A stretch of 64,000 nt of DNA, taken from contig NZ_CP139707.1 in NCBI RefSeq assembly GCF_034377145.1, positions 3,050,501-3,114,500 of the forward strand, given 5' to 3'. The DNA comes from Sulfitobacter sp. OXR-159. Lineage in GTDB: Bacteria; Pseudomonadota; Alphaproteobacteria; Rhodobacterales; Rhodobacteraceae. Below are positions 8,051-16,038 of this stretch, in pieces; position 1 is the first letter of the stretch; each line of letters begins with the position of its first letter. The notes under the pieces were generated by a model. That model saw nothing but the letters and a program-made list of their open reading frames with translations. It was not told where the DNA came from and ran no database searches. Made by a program: the position numbers and the translations under genes.

Positions 8051-9373
8051 TCATCCGGGCCATTTCCGATGGAGCGCGTCAATTACCGCGGCATGTGCAT
8101 GAACCCGCCCGCCTCCATGTTCGACAAGATGGGAATGATCCGCAGGCAAGTCGTCATGACGATGCGATATGACTTCCGGGTCATCCGCGGGCCATAGGCA
8201 GACAGCTACGGCGATACCGAAAGCGGATAGCAGTGCGAGACTCAGGAGCGCGACCGGCGCACCTGCCATTGTCATCAACACACCTGCCAAGGGGTAGGTT
8301 ACCAGCCAACAGGCATGGCTCAGCGCGAACTGCGCCGCGAAGATCGCGGGGCGGTCTGCTGGATGTGCCGAGCGCTTCAACAACCGACCCGATGGCGTCA
8401 GCACTGCTGAATAGCCCGCACCCGCCGCCAACCACGCGGCCAAAAGTAGCGGCCATGACAGACCAAATCCAAGAATGAGGGCGGCGAGCAACAGCAGCGC
8501 CGAGGTGAGTATGATTGCTCCGGTCAACATGACCGGGCGGTCTGGCACCTGGTCGAGCAACTTCGGCAGCACGAGTGCCGCGAACATGGAGCCTGCGCCG
8601 AATGCTCCCATTGTCCAAGCCAGCGCGGTTTCTGGCAGCCCCAATTCACCGCGCACGAGAACGACTGTGTTCACCAACACCATCGCTCCCCCGGCAGCGG
8701 CCGCGAAGTTCAGCGCCAGCAATCCTCGCAAGCGTGGGGTTGCGAGATAGATGCGGATGCCCCGGGTTGAGCGGTCGTAGATACCGCGCGGCTCAGTCGG
8801 CGACGGACTCGGCAATATCACCGACACGACCAGCACAGCAGAGGCGAGGAAGCCGACAACAGTGCCGAGGAACAGCGCGTTGTAGGACATTAAAGCCAGA
8901 AACAGACCCGCCAGAACCGGACTGACGATGTTCTCGAGATCGTAAGCCAGGCGCGACAGCGACAGCGCGCGGATGTAGCGAGCCTCTTCCGGCAAGACAT
9001 CCGGGATCGTGGCCTGGAATGTCGGCGTGAAAGCAGCCGAGGCGGATTGCAGCAGGAAGATCAGGACATAGACCTGCCAAACCTCAGTCACGAACGGCAA
9101 GGCCAGCGCTACGCCCGCACGCACGAGGTCGAGCGTGACCAATAGCGTCCGGCGCGGAAGCTTGTCGACGAAAGCCCCGGCGATCGGCGCGATGCCAACG
9201 TATGCGACCATCTTGATGGTGAAGATCATGCCGAGCACGAGGCCTGCATCTCCGCCTTCCAAGTCGTAGGCCAGAAGGCCAAGCGCCACCGTGGCAAGCC
9301 CGGTGCCAAGCAATGCGACGACCTGGGCGAGGAACAGATGTCGGTAGGTGCGATCAGCGAGAATGGAAAGCAT
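8051..9373 (-). CDS. MFS metal exporter with His-rich C-terminal tail (NrsD-like)
   Basis: A 440-residue major-facilitator transporter of about 12 helices in the MFS_3/enterobactin-exporter-like group (GAFVDKLPRRTLLV between helices 2 and 3). The last 40 residues form a cytoplasmic tail rich in histidine (SHRHDD, DHSHLVEH, RVHAHAA). The cyanobacterial nickel exporter NrsD has the same layout. The gene lies ten bases downstream of a CsoR/RcnR-family repressor and probably forms an operon with it. The expected role is efflux of nickel, possibly cobalt or copper. Confidence 0.8.
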   Translation of the reverse strand: MLSILADRTYRHLFLAQVVALLGTGLATVALGLLAYDLEGGDAGLVLGMIFTIKMVAYVGIAPIAGAFVDKLPRRTLLVTLDLVRAGVALALPFVTEVWQVYVLIFLLQSASAAFTPTFQATIPDVLPEEARYIRALSLSRLAYDLENIVSPVLAGLFLALMSYNALFLGTVVGFLASAVLVVSVILPSPSPTEPRGIYDRSTRGIRIYLATPRLRGLLALNFAAAAGGAMVLVNTVVLVRGELGLPETALAWTMGAFGAGSMFAALVLPKLLDQVPDRPVMLTGAIILTSALLLLAALILGFGLSWPLLLAAWLAAGAGYSAVLTPSGRLLKRSAHPADRPAIFAAQFALSHACWLVTYPLAGVLMTMAGAPVALLSLALLSAFGIAVAVCLWPADDPEVISHRHDDLPADHSHLVEHGGGRVHAHAAVIDALHRKWPG

Positions 9374-9383
9374 GGAATCCCCG

Positions 9384-9644
9384 TTAGAGATAGCGGGAAA
9401 TGGCCTTGAGCTCCGCTTTGTCGGTCTCGGAACCCTCGGCGTCGAGGCAATGGTCCATATGGTCGTGGATCAGGGCGCGCTTGGCATTGGCAATGGCACT
9501 TTCTACAGCCTGAAGCTGCTGAGCGACATCGACGCAGGGCTTACCGTTCTCAATCATAGCGATGACCGAGCGGAGATGGCCTTCGGCACGTTTCAGCCGG
9601 GCAACCACCTTGCCGTGGCTTGCGTGGGGGTGTTCATTTGTCAT
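9384..9644 (-). CDS. CsoR/RcnR-family metal-responsive repressor
   Basis: An 86-residue all-helical DUF156 repressor. The four metal-ligand positions read H5, C37, H62 and C66. The spacing 32-25-4 is exactly that of RcnR (H-C-H-H) and of the nickel sensor InrS (H-C-H-C); the H-C-H-C set matches InrS. CsoR copper sensors share the last three, so copper cannot be excluded. It is upstream of the MFS exporter and divergent from a His-rich/HupE operon. Apo-protein would bind the G/C-tract palindrome just upstream and release on metal binding. Confidence 0.88.
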   Translation of the reverse strand: MTNEHPHASHGKVVARLKRAEGHLRSVIAMIENGKPCVDVAQQLQAVESAIANAKRALIHDHMDHCLDAEGSETDKAELKAISRYL

Positions 9645-9653
9645 AGGGTGACG

Positions 9654-9674
9654 CTATCCTCCCCTGGGGGATAG
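9654..9674. promoter_or_regulatory. G/C-tract palindromic operator for the CsoR/RcnR-like repressor
   Basis: Arms CTATCC and GGATAG flank a 9-base core TCCCCTGGG, giving the C-tract/G-tract with AT flanks typical of CsoR, RcnR and InrS operators. It lies 10 bases before the repressor start and 38 before the divergent His-rich gene, so one site could control both operons. Confidence 0.65.
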
Positions 9675-9711
9675 GGCAAGGTGGTCCGAAAAGGACCGCG
9701 AGCGGACAGCG

Positions 9712-10065
9712 ATGACGAGGGCACACACAACAGGACGAAGCTTGCTTGCAGTGTTTCTCTGCACGGCGCTTTTGATCTGGACGCTGATGCCGGCTTTTTC
9801 CCACGCGCCACTGATCTTCGAGACAATCCAGGACCACGCGGAGATGATTGCCGAGCATGGGCATTCTCACGGGCTGGAAGAAGACCTCGCTTGGGCGATG
9901 CACGGCCATGGCCATGACACAGCCGACCACGACCACAGCCAGGCGATCCTGATCGCAGGCCGCATTTCGCAGCCCTTTCAAGGATACTGGGACCTCAAGC
10001 GTCCGGATACATCCGATGCCGGGCCCTGGCCCGTTCAAAGGATAGAGCGACCTCCGCGCATCTGA
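9712..10065 (+). CDS. Small His-rich exported or membrane-anchored protein
   Basis: A 117-residue protein with one hydrophobic segment (LLAVFLCTALLIWTLMPAF, about residues 11-29) and then a histidine cluster (EHGHSHG, MHGHGHD, ADHDHSQ). Such clusters bind nickel, cobalt, zinc or copper. The first gene of a three-gene operon with a HupE/UreJ protein, divergent from the metal repressor. No named family is recognised. A periplasmic metal-buffering or delivery role is inferred. The ribosome-binding site is weak, so the start is less certain than the frame. Confidence 0.65.
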   Translation: MTRAHTTGRSLLAVFLCTALLIWTLMPAFSHAPLIFETIQDHAEMIAEHGHSHGLEEDLAWAMHGHGHDTADHDHSQAILIAGRISQPFQGYWDLKRPDTSDAGPWPVQRIERPPRI

Positions 10066-10122
10066 TCTCTGCGCCCATGCGGCGCGCGACAAGAGAACAG
10101 ACAATTTAACGGAGACGAATCT

Positions 10123-10851
10123 ATGACCACTTCCCGTCGGGATCTGTGGCATCCGGGCCCATCTCGGACTGCCCTCCCGTATCTACTGACTTTCGTGGCG
10201 CTCGCGCTCAGCGCGGGTGCTGCTGCGGCCCACAACGTTACCGAGGGTGACGCCGGCTACATTCAGGAAATCTGGGGGGTGAACATCATTCCCTTCATGT
10301 ATCTCGGGGCCAAGCACATGGTGACGGGCTACGACCACATCCTGTTTTTGCTCGGTGTCGTCTTCTTCCTCTACAAGATGCGCGATGTCGGCATCTACGT
10401 CAGCCTCTTTGCCGTGGGGCATTCGGCCACGATGCTGCTTGGCGTCTGGTTCGGCTGGGGCATCAACGCCTACATCATCGACGCCATCATCGGCCTCTCG
10501 GTCGTCTACAAGGCGCTCGACAACCTCGGTGCCTACCAGCGCTGGTTCGGTTTCCAGCCGAACACCAAGATCGCGACGCTGATCTTTGGCTTCTTCCACG
10601 GCACCGGCCTCGCGACCAAGATCCTGGACTATGACATCGCTTCCGAAGGGCTCTTGGCGAACCTGCTGGCCTTCAACGTTGGCGTGGAACTGGGGCAGAT
10701 CATGGCGCTGGCCGTGATCCTCATCATCATGGGCTTCTGGCGGAAGTCTCCGAACTTCTTCCGCCAAGCCTACACCGCCAATGTCGTCATGATGGCGCTC
10801 GGCTTCATTCTCATGGGCTACCAGCTCACCGGCCTCTTCGTGGCCACCTAA
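10123..10851 (+). CDS. HupE/UreJ-family membrane protein
   Basis: A 242-residue protein with a cleavable-looking N-terminus ending in AAAAH, then six or seven membrane helices. Family motifs are present: GYDHILFLLG in the first helix, a histidine in the second (AVGHSATM) and FGFFHGTGLA later, plus NVGVELGQ. HupE/UreJ proteins move nickel or cobalt for hydrogenase or urease, or act in metal uptake. No hydrogenase or urease genes are in view. With a His-rich protein before it and a metal sensor across the promoter, it fits metal transport; the direction of transport is not evident. Confidence 0.85.
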   Translation: MTTSRRDLWHPGPSRTALPYLLTFVALALSAGAAAAHNVTEGDAGYIQEIWGVNIIPFMYLGAKHMVTGYDHILFLLGVVFFLYKMRDVGIYVSLFAVGHSATMLLGVWFGWGINAYIIDAIIGLSVVYKALDNLGAYQRWFGFQPNTKIATLIFGFFHGTGLATKILDYDIASEGLLANLLAFNVGVELGQIMALAVILIIMGFWRKSPNFFRQAYTANVVMMALGFILMGYQLTGLFVAT

Positions 10852-10870
10852 TTCGACAGGAGAACTACAG

Positions 10871-11512
10871 ATGTTTAACGCAGAAAAACCCAGCCTCGAC
10901 GAACTCCCCAGCTCGAAGCAACTCATCCGTTCCACCGTGATCGCCGGGGCGTCTCCCGTGGCGATCCTCGTCACCGTGGTGCTGCCTGCCGAATACGGCA
11001 TCGACCCCACCGGCCTCGGCCGGGCCATCGGCCTGTCCGAGATGGGCGAGATCAAAAGGCAGCTCGCAGACGAGGCGGAAGCCGACCGGCAGATGGGCAT
11101 GGCAGGTGAAGAGCAATCAAACCTGCTGAATGAGGTGCTTGGCCTGTTCGTGGGTGCCGCCCATGCGCAGGAAATGGCCGCCTCCGAAGCAGCCGAAGAA
11201 TGGCGAGATGAGACCACCTTCACGCTGGCACCCGGCGACTCGGCCGAGTGGAAGCTCGTGATGGACGCCGGACAAACCGCGGAATACCGCATGCTGGTCG
11301 AAGGTGGACGCGTCAACTTTGACCAGCACGGCCACGGCGGAGGAAACTCTGTGACCTACGAAAAGGGTCGTGGCTCGACCGGGTCCGAGGGCGAGATCGT
11401 CGCTGAATTCGACGGCGAACACGGCTGGTTCTGGCGCAACCGAGACAGCGCGGACGTTACCGTGACGGTCCGGGTCCGTGGCGAATACGCTGAGTTCAAA
11501 GACGCCAGCTGA
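10871..11512 (+). CDS. Membrane-anchored periplasmic protein linked to HupE
   Basis: A 213-residue protein with one hydrophobic segment (about residues 19-43, STVIAGASPVAILVTVVLPA), a linker with a second hydrophobic patch ending AHAQ, and a beta-rich C-terminal domain containing DQHGHGGG and EHGWFWRN. It resembles proteins named only 'transmembrane anchor protein' beside HupE/UreJ genes in Rhodobacterales. It follows hupE by 19 bases after AGGAG. A perfect 16-bp hairpin begins just after the stop. Histidines in the C-terminal domain could bind metal; function is unknown. Confidence 0.7.
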   Translation: MFNAEKPSLDELPSSKQLIRSTVIAGASPVAILVTVVLPAEYGIDPTGLGRAIGLSEMGEIKRQLADEAEADRQMGMAGEEQSNLLNEVLGLFVGAAHAQEMAASEAAEEWRDETTFTLAPGDSAEWKLVMDAGQTAEYRMLVEGGRVNFDQHGHGGGNSVTYEKGRGSTGSEGEIVAEFDGEHGWFWRNRDSADVTVTVRVRGEYAEFKDAS

Positions 11513-11513
11513 A

Positions 11514-11557
11514 CCACTGCTGCCGTTCGTGCGTTGCGCGGCGAACGGCAGCAGTGG
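11514..11557 (+). terminator. Perfect 16-bp hairpin after the HupE operon
   Basis: CCACTGCTGCCGTTCG and its exact reverse complement flank a 12-base loop, starting at the stop codon of the anchor protein. There is no T-run. It may end the metal operon, and its right edge meets the end of the IS110-family element, so it may also have been the insertion target. Confidence 0.55.
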
Positions 11558-11569
11558 ATGGCTCCTGCA

Positions 11570-11792
11570 TAGCAAGACATTTTTGATCTGATTTGTGCAT
11601 TTGTCAGAAGCAGTCATGTGTCCGGCCTGTTTGCGCGGTTTTGACCGCTGGCCCTGATGGGTTCCGCAAACCAAGTTCCTATCAGCTTTACGGGCTATTA
11701 TGCCCGCGCCATTCGGCGGAGTGTCTTGGCTTTGGCGGCAGACTTATGCACCATCATCTCGCGGGTCTTGCTAACTCGTTGTTCCTTTCGTC
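11570..11792 (-). ncRNA. Probable guide (bridge/seek) RNA region of the IS1111-type element
   Basis: The 223 bases between the transposase stop and the inverted repeat hold no gene. In IS1111-type elements this 3' end encodes the structured RNA that pairs with target and donor DNA. Exact RNA ends and loops were not resolved by eye. Confidence 0.4.
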
Positions 11793-12815
11793 TCAGGCTA
11801 CAGTGCGTGGGCTGTAGGGTTCGTTGCGGGTAAGCACTGCCCAGACGATCCGGGCGGTCTTGTTGGCCATGGCGACGGTTGCGACACGCGCAGGTTTGCG
11901 TTCAAGCAAGGATGTAAGCCATTTGCTGGCTCGCTCGGGATGGGATCGTGTTTGTCGAACGAGTGATGTCATACCAACGACAAGCAATGATCGCAGATAC
12001 TGGTCACCCATCTTGGTGATCCGCCCCAGCTTCTCTTTACCGCCGCTGGATTTGTTGGCAGGCGTTAAACCCAGCCATGCTGCGAACTCCCGGCCGTTTT
12101 TGAATTGGTGACCATCTCCAATGCTGGCGATGATCGCAGAAGCCGTCACCGCGCCGACGCCGGGTATAGTGCGCAGCAAACGGACACGCGCATCTTCTTT
12201 GGCCACTTGTTTGAGGCGCTCTTCATACCATCGGACCTGCTTATGTAGAGCCATGAGCTGTTCTGACAGGTTGCGGATCACCTCGTTGGCGATGTCTGGC
12301 AAGTCGAGCACTTCACCAAGAGTGATGTCCTCAGCAAATCCAATCACACGGGCCAGCCCTTTAGGAATGAAGATGCCGAACTCCGCGACCAGACCACGCA
12401 GATTGTTGATGAGTTGCGTTCTTTGGCGCACCAAAAGGTCACGCGCCCGATGTAGCGACAACAGGGATTGCTGCTCGACTGTTTTGGTCGCAACAAACCG
12501 CATGGTGGGTCGGGTCACTGCCTCGCAAATTGCTTCGGCGTCAATGGCATCAGACTTACCGCGTTTGACATATGGCTTCACATACATCGGCGGAATCAGC
12601 CGAACCTCGTGACCAAGAACTGTCAGTTCACGGGCCCAATGATGCGCACTGCTGCACGACTCCATGCCAATCAGGCACGGATCCAGTTTTGCAAAGAACG
12701 GCAGAAATTGCGTTCGTCGCAGCGGCTTGTTGAACACGACTTCTTCGCTCGCGGTGATCCCATGGACCTGGAAAACGTTCTTGGCCAGATCAACGCCGAT
12801 TGTGGTAACTTGCAT
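11793..12815 (-). CDS. IS110-family DEDD transposase
   Basis: A 340-residue recombinase of the IS110 family. The N-terminal RuvC-like DEDD domain begins IGVDLAKNVFQVHG (D9). The C-terminal Transposase_20 domain shows LLRTIPGVGAVTASAI, FAAWLGLTP and GDQYLRSLLVVG, including the conserved serine that attacks DNA in this family. The start at 12815 follows GAGGAG at nine bases; an ATG 13 codons earlier is not supported. Length is typical and no frame is broken, so the element could be active. Confidence 0.92.
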   Translation of the reverse strand: MQVTTIGVDLAKNVFQVHGITASEEVVFNKPLRRTQFLPFFAKLDPCLIGMESCSSAHHWARELTVLGHEVRLIPPMYVKPYVKRGKSDAIDAEAICEAVTRPTMRFVATKTVEQQSLLSLHRARDLLVRQRTQLINNLRGLVAEFGIFIPKGLARVIGFAEDITLGEVLDLPDIANEVIRNLSEQLMALHKQVRWYEERLKQVAKEDARVRLLRTIPGVGAVTASAIIASIGDGHQFKNGREFAAWLGLTPANKSSGGKEKLGRITKMGDQYLRSLLVVGMTSLVRQTRSHPERASKWLTSLLERKPARVATVAMANKTARIVWAVLTRNEPYSPRTVA

Positions 12816-13034
12816 GGGGTGGCTCCTCTCATAAGCAGATTTTGACAACTGCACTATGGCGCATTGCGACGCCGGTTGAAGCAGGAGCCATCCACCCCAT
12901 CAGCTTGGGGCCGGGAGCGTTTCGGCAGGCTACCGGGACTGTTGATGGGAGCTTGAATTGAGCTGCCCTTGAAAACTGACGCTTAGAGCATCCGTGGCGT
13001 GTCGATGATTAGCCCCAACCAACACTCCAGCTCC

Positions 13035-14231
13035 TCACGTTGTTGTCGCTTCCCGGATGGGCATCTGGAAGGTAAAGACAGTGCGGTTGTCGTCTGATGA
13101 CACGTCCAGGGTGCCCCCGTGCCCTTTCGCGATTTCGGAGGCGATAAAAAGTCCCAGTCCCAACCCTTCTCGGTTCGGGCGGTCTTTGCGGCGCTCGAAG
13201 GGTAGGAAAAGACTGGGCAACATGTCATCAGAAATCTTCTTTCCCGAATTGGTGACCGAGAGCGAAAAGTTCCCTGTTGTCGCGGTGGACTCCACCTGGA
13301 TGGGCGCACCCGAAGCCCCGTGGGTCACCGCATTCGCCAGAAGGTTCGAAAACATTTGAGATATACGAGGCACGTCACAAGCGATTGGTTCAAGGAGATC
13401 AATGTTGGTTACGATCTTCTGGTCCGGTGCCGCTGCTTGAAGTTCTGCGACGATCTGGTGCAGCGCTGGCTTCAGGGTTGAGCTCAAGGCTTTCTCAATT
13501 ACGATGCCCTCGCCTTGGCGACGGCGGGCCTGATCGAGAAGGTTTTCAATCAGATGCTCCATCCGATTGACTGAGCCACGCATCAGGTTGACCAGCTCAA
13601 TCGTCTTATCATCGAAATTTTGCCGCGCTATCAGGCGAAGGCCAGCTTTGAGCGCATTGACGGGATTGCGCAGATCATGGGCCAGGATGGCGATAAAACG
13701 CTCTTGAATACGGGCCAGCTCTTGTTCTTGCGCCACGGCCTCTCGGCTGGCGGTCAGTTCCTCGTCGGCATCCAGAATCTCCCCGATAATTTGCGCAAAA
13801 AGTCTGAACATCGACAGCACGCGGTCATTCTTCAGCTTACGAGGCTGCGGATCGATGGCACACAGAGTGCCGAAGACGAAGCCGTCCTGGAGATAGATTG
13901 GGACAGAGATATAGCCACGAAATCCATAGCGAGCAGGACAATGGTGGTCGACATAGGTTTCATCGGCGTAGACATCGTCGATAACGATCTCTTGGTTGTA
14001 TTGCCGCACTTCGTGGCAAAGTGTGCTTTCGACATCCAACTCGTCCCCCGGCATCAGTCCGAATGAAATGTGATCGATAGCACGACAAGTTACCCACCGA
14101 GATTCAGTAACGCGTGCGACCGCTGCAAATCCCATCCCAGTAGCCAACGCAACGGTTTCTAAAAGGGTAATAATTGCGTTGCTGCGACCGACAGCGTCGA
14201 TGTCGGCCCGGAAGTCGTGCTGTTCTAACAA
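13035..14231 (-). CDS. Orphan GAF-domain sensor histidine kinase
   Basis: A 398-residue soluble kinase. A GAF domain covers about residues 15-155 (VDHHCPARYGFRGYISVPI, then FGTLCAIDP), a HisKA segment has H185 in AILAHDLRNP, and the ATPase domain ends with GLGLGLFIASEIAKGHGG. No membrane segment is present, so it should sense a cytoplasmic signal. TTG at 14231 is taken as start, six bases after AGAGGT. There is no response-regulator gene beside it. It lies in the accessory stretch next to the IS110 element. Confidence 0.85.
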   Translation of the reverse strand: MLEQHDFRADIDAVGRSNAIITLLETVALATGMGFAAVARVTESRWVTCRAIDHISFGLMPGDELDVESTLCHEVRQYNQEIVIDDVYADETYVDHHCPARYGFRGYISVPIYLQDGFVFGTLCAIDPQPRKLKNDRVLSMFRLFAQIIGEILDADEELTASREAVAQEQELARIQERFIAILAHDLRNPVNALKAGLRLIARQNFDDKTIELVNLMRGSVNRMEHLIENLLDQARRRQGEGIVIEKALSSTLKPALHQIVAELQAAAPDQKIVTNIDLLEPIACDVPRISQMFSNLLANAVTHGASGAPIQVESTATTGNFSLSVTNSGKKISDDMLPSLFLPFERRKDRPNREGLGLGLFIASEIAKGHGGTLDVSSDDNRTVFTFQMPIREATTT

Positions 14232-14446
14232 GTGCTACCTCTACTGACCTAAGTTAGGCTCGAGCCGATATCGAACCTTAGCGCGTCGCCAACCCAAAGT
14301 CAGCCAGATTAGTGGGCGCCTTTGAGGCACAGCAGGGGATTAAATTCCGCAACGGCAAAGTTTTTCTTACCATGGTGGCGACCAATAGGATGTATCGCCA
14401 ACTGACTTCCAGCTTATATTGTTGAAATTAGATGGCGCGGACATCG

Positions 14447-14632
14447 TCAGGCTGTCTTTGAAGTCTTGGAAAGCCCAGCCTGCTCTTGCGACAGCCGGGC
14501 TGCACGCAGCCGAGCAGTCTTTTCCAATCGTTGGCTGGTTTCTTTGCCGATGATTTCGGTTGCGGCAGCACTGGTCTGCTCGGCGATAGTCTCTCGTTTT
14601 GAGGGTTCTTGAGGGGATTTTCGAACTGTCAT
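14447..14632 (-). CDS. Small basic helical protein of unknown function
   Basis: A 61-residue charged protein without cysteine or membrane segment, predicted mostly helical (ETIAEQTSAAATEIIGKETS, then EKTARLRAARLSQEQ). AGAGAGA precedes the ATG at six bases, which supports it over the overlapping 98-residue frame. Similar short proteins occur, to my recollection, in Rhodobacterales without known function. It is upstream of the GAF kinase on the same strand, with a 215-base gap. Confidence 0.5.
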   Translation of the reverse strand: MTVRKSPQEPSKRETIAEQTSAAATEIIGKETSQRLEKTARLRAARLSQEQAGLSKTSKTA

Positions 14633-14916
14633 CTGTGTCTCTCTTTTCTCGCGCTGAAAGCATAATGGGCTGCTGTGACCTTGAGCTACACCTTCATGAT
14701 GACTTAGCCCGCGGGGGCCGAAAGGAAACGGACCAAAATGACAAGCTAAGATTGGCCGTTATAGGTCCGCACGGGCCTTGGTTCGAAAGGGGGGCTGGGC
14801 GCGGGTGACTTAAGGGGGCTGATCAGACTTTGATATTCTACGCTAAGTCGTTGGCGATTATCCATTGCACTCGCGAAAGCTCCAGTTGGGAGGTCGCAGG
14901 CTAAGTTACAGATCCC

Positions 14917-15699
14917 ATGGAAGACGACACAAGATTTACTATTGCTACGAATGGCGGCTTTGTTCGCCGCAGCTGCAGTATTTCGGAACCGGACCGAGCA
15001 TCCGCTTTGGGCCGAAATTCACGGAAGGGGCGTTGGCCCCATCCTCGAGAATCCAGCGGCACTCTGACCTATCGGCTGGACGAACTGTCTTGCAAGTCGA
15101 GGCAGATGGCATATCTGGGCCAGAACATTAGGATGCCAGCCGACAATGCTATTGAGCAACACAACATCACAAGAGAGACCCGGCAAGCACAACATGGCTG
15201 GGAGCATCTTTCCAAAGAGGCCCAGCGACTTAAGATCCGTCCTGTCGAGATCATCGAAGCCATCCGCGACGATCGGATCACTCGAGTGGGCAACCACATG
15301 GAATGGGAAGGATACGCAGCGGTTCACGTCTATCACGACGAGGTCGCGGTAGTGCTCCTCCCCGACCCTGTCGACGCACAGAGCATCGAAAACTTCGCGA
15401 AGGCCGTTGGCATCGGGCAGCTCTCGATCCTCAAACGCATGATCGACGAGGGGCATGTTCAGATAACGATCGTCAAGAACCCGATCACTAAGGTAGATCA
15501 GGCCTACTTCACCGCCGAAGACGCCGTCGCCTTCGAAGAAGGCTATACGACGCCCAAGCTGCTGTCACAGACCCATGGTGCATCGTGGCAGGCATTGGTT
15601 AGACGGTTACGAGATGCGGGCATCAAGCCCTTTGTTGGCAAGCGTGGTGCTTTCGGGAACGTCTATTTGCGGGAAGCGATAGATCGCATTCTGAGGTAA
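14917..15699 (+). CDS. Orphan HTH-like protein, possibly a TniQ-like remnant
   Basis: An open frame of 260 codons. From about residue 64 (possible start at 15106) it looks like real protein with repeated helix-turn-helix-like units, for example IGQLSILKRMIDEGHVQI followed by a strand and AEDAVAFEEGY, then another unit (SWQALVRRLRDAGIKPFV). This layout recalls the C-terminal part of TniQ-type transposon proteins. The first 60 residues overlap DNA resembling non-coding repeat sequence and may not be translated. No intact transposon lies around it. It may be the 3' part of a decayed gene. Confidence 0.4.
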   Translation: MEDDTRFTIATNGGFVRRSCSISEPDRASALGRNSRKGRWPHPRESSGTLTYRLDELSCKSRQMAYLGQNIRMPADNAIEQHNITRETRQAQHGWEHLSKEAQRLKIRPVEIIEAIRDDRITRVGNHMEWEGYAAVHVYHDEVAVVLLPDPVDAQSIENFAKAVGIGQLSILKRMIDEGHVQITIVKNPITKVDQAYFTAEDAVAFEEGYTTPKLLSQTHGASWQALVRRLRDAGIKPFVGKRGAFGNVYLREAIDRILR

Positions 15700-15726
15700 A
15701 CATCCGATATTGCTATCATAAAATAG

Positions 15727-15759
15727 TGGCGCAGGATGAACCTGCGCCATTCTTTTTAT
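15727..15759 (+). terminator. Rho-independent terminator
   Basis: A perfect 9-bp stem TGGCGCAGG / CCTGCGCCA with loop ATGAA is followed by TTCTTTTTATT. It lies 28 bases after the HTH-like gene and supports real transcription of that frame. Confidence 0.85.
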
Positions 15760-16038
15760 TTCCTTCGATCCGCCTGAAAAGCAACCCATGGAAAACCTAT
15801 GTTGTGATTTCTGGAAAAGGTATGCGGTAACTGACAGTAACTCATAGCGCGGGAGGCATCATTCAAAATAGCCGCAGCTCGAACAGGTCATACAACCATC
15901 AACGACGTGAAGCGAGCCCAGTCACGAACCGCTACATGTAGGTACAAATTGCTAAAGCCACACAGCATCTTGGACAATGGTGGAGGTTCGCGGTAATTTT
16001 GCCCCGATTACGAGACAACTCTATCCCGATTTACACCC
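15760..16038. other. Intergenic stretch at the edge of the accessory region
   Basis: About 280 bases between the terminator and the complex I subunit gene. No open frame with a ribosome-binding site and no tRNA-like fold was seen. It marks the change from accessory to conserved genes. Confidence 0.4.

Larger units (their letters stand above)
11554..12895 (-). mobile_element. IS110-family element, IS1111 type
   Basis: The element is bounded by 15-bp perfect inverted repeats, 11554-11568 (GTGGATGGCTCCTGC) and its reverse complement at 12881-12895. It encodes one intact DEDD transposase and has a long non-coding 3' part (about 225 bases) but only about 65 bases of 5' leader. Inverted repeats near the ends and a long 3' non-coding end are marks of the IS1111 subgroup. 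True ends may lie a few bases outside the repeats, because this group has subterminal repeats and usually makes no target duplication. Confidence 0.75.
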
